Source: CATZDY01 sp045599035 (lineage in GTDB: Bacteria > Bacillota > Desulfotomaculia > Desulfotomaculales > Desulfocucumaceae). From it: a stretch of 17,236 bases of DNA. How positions within the stretch are numbered: position 1 is the stretch's first letter; each line of letters opens with the position of its first letter. The translations under genes and the position numbers were made by a program. This document shows positions 13,061 to 17,236 of this stretch, in pieces. The notes below the pieces were generated by a model. The model made no database searches and was not told the origin of the DNA. It saw only the letters and a program-made list of their open reading frames with translations. The stretch spans positions 1-17,236 of the forward strand of contig JAZRVI010000029.1 in assembly GCA_045599035.1 (NCBI GenBank), written 5' to 3'.

Positions 13061-15727
13061 ATGCTAAACAAAAAAGTCATTCCTGGTCTATTTTGTTTGT
13101 TAATACTATTGATCGTTCCGACTGCCTGGGCAGAAAATTTTGCGGATATGCCGGATAACTGGTCCACCCAGGCCTTACAGAATGCAGTAGAAAAAGGCTA
13201 TTTAAGCGGTTATGCGGGATACCTGTATCCAGACAAAAATTTGACCAGAGCTGAAGCAGCTTCCATTTTAAACCGAATTTTGGACAATCAAGCCGAAGCT
13301 GATCTCTCGGCCTATACCGATTTGGACAAAAACCAATGGTACTATCCCGATTTGGCCAAGGCTGTGCAAGCCGGAATTTTATTGGGGGACGATTCCAGCT
13401 TGCGGCCGGAAGATCCGGTTACCCGCCAGGAATCCTTTGTTCTTTTAGCCAAAAGCTTTGAGCTGATCGGAAACGCTGATTTAAGCATTTTTTCCGATCT
13501 GGATTTGCTGGCGAATTGGGCCAGGGGTGCAGCTGAAGCTTTGGTCAGCACCAACTCTTTGCAGGGCAGCAATGGTCAGCTTAATCCCCAGTCTGCCATT
13601 ACCAGGGCAGAATTTGTTCAGCTGCTCTACAATATCCAAAATCAGCAGCCCTCCACTATCCTGCCAGCCGCCAGTAAATCAGAAAAGGCCAAAACCACCG
13701 TTTTGGTTTATATGATTGGAGCTGATCTGGAAAGCGAAGGTTTATGTGCTACCGATGACCTGGTGGAAATGACTCAGGCCAAATTCGGCGATAATACCAA
13801 GGTTATTGTGGAATTGGGAGGAGCTAATCAATGGTGGCTGACCACGGATCAGCAAGGCAACCTCCTGAAAGATAGCAGCCAGATATTAACAAATATGATT
13901 CTTTCCGGAATTTACTGGGATAGTCTGACCGAAGAAGAAAAATTGCAGTTCCTGAATAATTTGAAAATACCCACCTTAAAAGAATGGGCCGCTTATAATC
14001 AGGAGCTGGGACGGATAGCTTTAAATACGGAAGCCCAGGTGCAGCGATATCAGCTTACCCCTGACAAATTAACCTTATTGGAAAATTTGGGACAAAAAAG
14101 TATGACCGATCCGGCCACCTTGTCCGATTTTATCGTTTACGGCTTAACCAACTATCCTGCCGAACGCTACGGAGTGATCTTGTGGGATCATGGCGGGGGA
14201 ACTGCGGTTGGTTATGGTGTGGACGAAAAAAACGGCCAGGGCAAATCAATGACTTTGCCCGATTTGCAGCGGGCTTTTGACCAGGCTTATCAAAGCACCG
14301 GCAGCAAAGTCGATTTTATTGCTTTTGATGCCTGCCTGATGGGAACGGTGGAAACCGCTTTGGCTCTGCACAATGCAGCCAATTATCTGATTGCTTCCGA
14401 AGAACTGGAACCTGGCGGCGGCCACTATTACACCAACTGGTTAAACCAGCTTTCCGTAACTCCAGATATTTCTACTCTGGATTTGGGCAAAGTAATTATC
14501 AATGATTATATTCGGCAATCAGCTTTGGAAGATGAGTATTATGGGCAAAACACTACATTGGCCATTTATGATTTAAGCAAAATTGAACCGATTTACCAGG
14601 CTATGCAGGAGCTTTCGGACATATCCTCGGACTATTTTATGAATAACCATCAGGGAGCAACAGATTTGCTGACGGCTCGTTCAAACAGCTTTGGGTATGC
14701 CATGAACGGCTATGAACAAATTGATATTCTGGACTATCTTAACCACTTGAATATTCCGGAGCTGGAGGCCAGCAAGGATAAATTAGCCCAGGCCGTTCAA
14801 GCGGCTGTTTTATATTCAAAATGCGGAACTGACATGACCAGCAATTCCTTTGGCATGGCCATGTACTATCCTTATTACGCTTTGAATCATTATGGTCAAA
14901 TCATGGAAATGCTGTCCGAATTAAATATTTCAGATATGTACAGCAAATATTACCAGAAAGTGGCCAATCTTGTGGCCGGCATGAATATTGCATCCGGAGA
15001 AAATCCGCTTTACAGTCTGGTTGGCTATAGCGGAGAGGATTTGGGCTATGACTGGTACAATCCGGATTTTGAATTAAATTACGACCTGGACACCGGAGAT
15101 TACAGTAATTTGCAGTTTACCGAGAAAAGCAATGGAGAATATGTTCTGCATCTGGACAACTGGGACAATATTGTCAATGTGGAAATGCAGATTTTGGTGG
15201 ACATGGGCGAAAGCTTTGAACCCCGTTATATTGACCTGGGTTCCAACAGCAGCATGAAATTTGACATTGACGGCGACTTAATTGTTAATTACGATGGAAA
15301 TTGGCTGGGCTTTAATAATTTGACTGTTCCCTTTTATTTATTGAAAACCTCTGATGAGGTAACCTATGGCTATGTCCCCTGTATTATTAATGATAACCAA
15401 GATTATGATTCTCAGCTTTTGGTTTATTGGGATCAGGAGCATCCCAAAGGTTATGTGGCTGGTTACCGCAATTTAATTGACGGGGCAGTTACCCGGGGAA
15501 TCTTCCCACTTGACAAAGGAGATAGTATTCAATTCCTGGTAGATGGTTATGACAACAACGGTAATTTTCAGGATTCTTATTTATATGACAAACCAGTCAT
15601 TTATGACGGCTCCAATCTTCAAGTGCAATGGGAACCCATTGGGCATTATCGTTGTTGGATAACTTACAAGCTGACCGACATTTATCAAAATCACTATTGG
15701 ACCGAAGTTATCAGCTTTGATTCCTAA
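13061..15727 (+). CDS. Secreted SLH-domain protein with clostripain-like (C11) cysteine peptidase
   Basis: A predicted cell-surface protease of 888 residues. A signal peptide ends near AWA-EN (residue 24). Three S-layer homology repeats follow (about 27-200; TRAEAASILNRIL, TRQESFVLLAKSF and TRAEFVQLLYNI mark each repeat), anchoring the protein to wall polysaccharide. The peptidase domain starts at TTVLVYMIGADLESEG; the catalytic dyad is His377 (VILWDHGGG) and Cys425 (IAFDACLMG), as in clostripain, which cuts after Arg/Lys. The last 250 or so residues are Asp/Asn/Tyr-rich, predicted beta, and of no family I recognise. AAAGGAG lies 8 bases before the ATG, and a terminator follows, so it is probably a single-gene unit. 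Clostripain relatives without an SLH region are common; the surface-anchored combination is less so. Confidence 0.92.
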   Translation: MLNKKVIPGLFCLLILLIVPTAWAENFADMPDNWSTQALQNAVEKGYLSGYAGYLYPDKNLTRAEAASILNRILDNQAEADLSAYTDLDKNQWYYPDLAKAVQAGILLGDDSSLRPEDPVTRQESFVLLAKSFELIGNADLSIFSDLDLLANWARGAAEALVSTNSLQGSNGQLNPQSAITRAEFVQLLYNIQNQQPSTILPAASKSEKAKTTVLVYMIGADLESEGLCATDDLVEMTQAKFGDNTKVIVELGGANQWWLTTDQQGNLLKDSSQILTNMILSGIYWDSLTEEEKLQFLNNLKIPTLKEWAAYNQELGRIALNTEAQVQRYQLTPDKLTLLENLGQKSMTDPATLSDFIVYGLTNYPAERYGVILWDHGGGTAVGYGVDEKNGQGKSMTLPDLQRAFDQAYQSTGSKVDFIAFDACLMGTVETALALHNAANYLIASEELEPGGGHYYTNWLNQLSVTPDISTLDLGKVIINDYIRQSALEDEYYGQNTTLAIYDLSKIEPIYQAMQELSDISSDYFMNNHQGATDLLTARSNSFGYAMNGYEQIDILDYLNHLNIPELEASKDKLAQAVQAAVLYSKCGTDMTSNSFGMAMYYPYYALNHYGQIMEMLSELNISDMYSKYYQKVANLVAGMNIASGENPLYSLVGYSGEDLGYDWYNPDFELNYDLDTGDYSNLQFTEKSNGEYVLHLDNWDNIVNVEMQILVDMGESFEPRYIDLGSNSSMKFDIDGDLIVNYDGNWLGFNNLTVPFYLLKTSDEVTYGYVPCIINDNQDYDSQLLVYWDQEHPKGYVAGYRNLIDGAVTRGIFPLDKGDSIQFLVDGYDNNGNFQDSYLYDKPVIYDGSNLQVQWEPIGHYRCWITYKLTDIYQNHYWTEVISFDS

Positions 15728-15735
15728 TAAACTTA

Positions 15736-15763
15736 TTGCCCTCTTTTGAGAGGGCAATTTTTT
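15736..15763 (+). terminator. Rho-independent terminator after the SLH peptidase
   Basis: TTGCCCTC-TTTTGA-GAGGGCAA followed by TTTTTT (15758-15763), 9 bases after the stop. Confidence 0.92.
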
Positions 15764-15789
15764 ACATATTACAAATGGGGAGGGATTAA

Positions 15790-16659
15790 ATGGTTTATTA
15801 TCTGGTTTTGCTGATAGGAGTAATTGGTTTGGGGTTGTCCGGAATTTTTGTCAAATATACAAATGCCCCTTCTGAAATTATCGCCTTCTATCGTCTGCTG
15901 TTTACTTTTGTCCTAACCCTGCCTTTGCTATTAAAAACCAAATTGGTTGACTGGCAGGTTATCAAAACCAAAGACATCGGCCTGATTGCTCTGTCAGCGA
16001 TGGGTTTGTGTTTCTATTTTACCACCTGGTTTATTTCGCTGGATTATACCAGCGTGGCCAGCTCCACGGTGCTGGTTAATATTCATCCCATTTTGGTCAT
16101 TCTCATCACTTACCTGATCTGGAAAAAAGGCTTGACTCCCTGGAGCCTTGGCAGTGTTTTGCTTACCTTGCTGGGTATGGTAATTTTGAATTATGGGGAT
16201 TTTAGCCTGGGACAGGAGCATTTAAAAGGAAATTTGTGGGCCATGGCCGGAGCCGGATTTTTTACGCTGCATTTGTTTTGTACCGCTCATTTACGCAAAA
16301 AGCTGGAAATTGTGCCTTATACCCTGTTGCTCTATGCTTTTGGGACAATCATAATGCTGCTGTGGGTTTTGTTGTCCGGAGCGGCTTTGAGCGGTTATAG
16401 CGGGCAGGATTACCTGATGTTTCTATTATTGGCTCTGGTTTCTACCCTGTTGGGACAAACCCTGTTGAGCTGGTGTCTCAAATATCTGCCGACGACCTTG
16501 GTTTCTCTGTCATCTTTAGGCGAACCAGTAGTAGCTGCAATTTTGGCTTACTTTTTGTTCCAGGAAAAGCTGAACCTTTGGCAGGTAATCGGCTGTCTTC
16601 TGGTTATGGGAGGCATTGCTCTATATACCAGGTTCAGACCAGAACAAACGGAGGACTGA
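15790..16659 (+). CDS. EamA/DMT-superfamily transporter
   Basis: A 289-residue inner-membrane protein with about ten hydrophobic helices arranged as two EamA repeats (about residues 3-135 and 145-282). The N-terminal GVIGLGLSGIFVKYTNAPSE and FYRLLFTFVLTLPLL, and near the C terminus SLGEPVVAAILAYFLFQEKL, are the usual signatures (conserved Glu/Pro in helix 9 and FQE). Members export or import small metabolites such as amino acids; substrate cannot be predicted. GGGGAGGG lies 6 bases before the ATG. The upstream terminator means it has its own promoter, not clearly seen. A transposon right end lies 41 bases after its stop. Confidence 0.9.
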   Translation: MVYYLVLLIGVIGLGLSGIFVKYTNAPSEIIAFYRLLFTFVLTLPLLLKTKLVDWQVIKTKDIGLIALSAMGLCFYFTTWFISLDYTSVASSTVLVNIHPILVILITYLIWKKGLTPWSLGSVLLTLLGMVILNYGDFSLGQEHLKGNLWAMAGAGFFTLHLFCTAHLRKKLEIVPYTLLLYAFGTIIMLLWVLLSGAALSGYSGQDYLMFLLLALVSTLLGQTLLSWCLKYLPTTLVSLSSLGEPVVAAILAYFLFQEKLNLWQVIGCLLVMGGIALYTRFRPEQTED

Positions 16660-16699
16660 AAACTAACTCCACTTGCCTGACTGGAACGGAAATTTTTAT

Positions 16700-16860
16700 G
16701 TGAACTACTCGGCAATAAATTGCCGAGCTTCTTGCTTCAACCACTACTGCTTGACTAGCATAATCGTTAGCTCAAGTCTTACACAATGTCCGCAAGCGTT
16801 AGGTTCGGCTGATCCCCAGCCTACCATTTATTTGAAGATTTACGCAGATTTCAGTATACG
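16700..16860 (-). ncRNA. Predicted omega-RNA (right-end RNA) of the tnpB element
   Basis: In IS200/IS605 elements the guide RNA of TnpB overlaps the end of the tnpB gene and runs to the right end. Here, on the minus strand, structured sequence (GGCTGGGGATCAGCC, then CGAACCTAACGCTTGCGGA) follows tnpB, then AGCAAGAAG, a perfect terminal hairpin CTCGGCAAT/ATTGCCGAG (16708-16727) and TAGTTCAC at the boundary (16700). The guide would be the flank just beyond, beginning ATAAAAATTTCCG. The 5' limit within the gene is not determined. Confidence 0.55.
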
Positions 16861-17236
16861 CAGACCTTCGTTTTTGATATTGATTGCTGCATTTTGATCT
16901 CTGCTGATTGTCAGTCCGCAATCACACTTCATTGTACGAATGGATAAGTCTTTCATTCTCTTGTGGATGGTTCCGCATTGATGACATATTTGGCTGGACG
17001 GAAACCACTTATCAACTTTAACGAAATACTTTCCTCTGTCCTGCAACTTGTATTCAAGGAAATTGAGAAACATTCCGTATCCGTTATCCATAGTAGCTTT
17101 GCCGTTACCAAAACCTTTGTTAGACATAGAACGCATATTCAGGCTTTCAACACAAACAACATCATACTGATTGGCTATCTCAGTAGATATCTTATGTAGA
17201 TTGTCTAATCTCTGATTTGCAATATGTCTATGGATT
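16840..17236 (-). CDS. tnpB: IS200/IS605-family TnpB, C-terminal part (continues beyond the window)
   Basis: An RNA-guided RuvC-like DNA nuclease of the IS200/IS605 superfamily, the ancestor group of Cas12. The frame stays open to the window edge through IHRHIANQRLDNLHKIS, so an apparent start at 17136 is internal. Visible: the RuvC-II glutamate in VVCVESLNM, the four-cysteine zinc finger SSQICHQCG ... MKCDCG and the RuvC-III aspartate in RDQNAAINI. The C terminus KNEGLRILKSA is typical. The RuvC-I aspartate lies off the window. No lesion is seen in the part present, so the gene could be intact. An omega-RNA and right end follow. No tnpA (Y1 transposase) is visible here; many such elements lack one. 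Confidence 0.92.
   Translation of the reverse strand, partial: IHRHIANQRLDNLHKISTEIANQYDVVCVESLNMRSMSNKGFGNGKATMDNGYGMFLNFLEYKLQDRGKYFVKVDKWFPSSQICHQCGTIHKRMKDLSIRTMKCDCGLTISRDQNAAINIKNEGLRILKSA

Overview
The window looks like a chromosomal segment from an anaerobic, probably spore-forming member of the Bacillota (Clostridia-like). This is inferred from several genes together: a LonB-type membrane-anchored Lon protease, a secreted SLH-domain protein carrying a clostripain (C11) peptidase, a two-subunit transketolase, prfB with a programmed frameshift, strong Shine-Dalgarno sequences and many IS200/IS605-type remnants. No rRNA, tRNA or CRISPR array is visible, and no genus can be named from the sequence alone.

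Layout. 1-700: a broken tnpB with palindromic transposon-end hairpins. 698-964 (minus): a small RRM RNA-binding protein. 1327-3111: GTP-type PEP carboxykinase with a clear promoter and terminator. 3257-4286: a small foreign patch with a solitary D12-class adenine methylase, the stump of a small protein running into it from the other strand, and a decayed copy of a structured RNA. 4552-6237: lonB. 6419-8210 (minus): a compact type II restriction-modification island whose nuclease matches R.NgoMIV at every active-site and CCGG-reading residue I can place, so GCCGGC is the predicted target. 8443-8646: the 3' remnant of an unknown gene. 8722-9675: a bile acid:sodium symporter (BASS) family transporter. 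9706-10007: a transposon-end hairpin, then a strong promoter and an ORF-less structured RNA. 10045-11149: prfB (RF2) with the autoregulatory +1 frameshift. 11233-12994: transketolase N and C subunits. 13061-15727: SLH plus clostripain surface peptidase. 15790-16659: EamA/DMT transporter. 16700-17236 (minus): the 3' part of a tnpB with its omega-RNA and right end, running off the window.

Core genes (pckG, lonB, prfB, tkt, the SLH protease, the transporters) all lie on the plus strand. Most inserted material (both tnpB pieces, the R-M pair, the small stump) lies on the minus strand, which makes the insertions easy to see. pckG and transketolase belong to central carbon metabolism (gluconeogenesis and the pentose phosphate pathway); lonB and the surface peptidase handle proteins.

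Most worth following: the ORF-less RNA between the transporter and prfB. It has a near-consensus promoter, several nested hairpins, a 3' end like a transposon right end, and a second, decayed copy at 4221-4286 in which one stem is conserved with a G-T to G-C change. It may be an orphan OMEGA/HEARO-type guide RNA, a prfB leader, or both.
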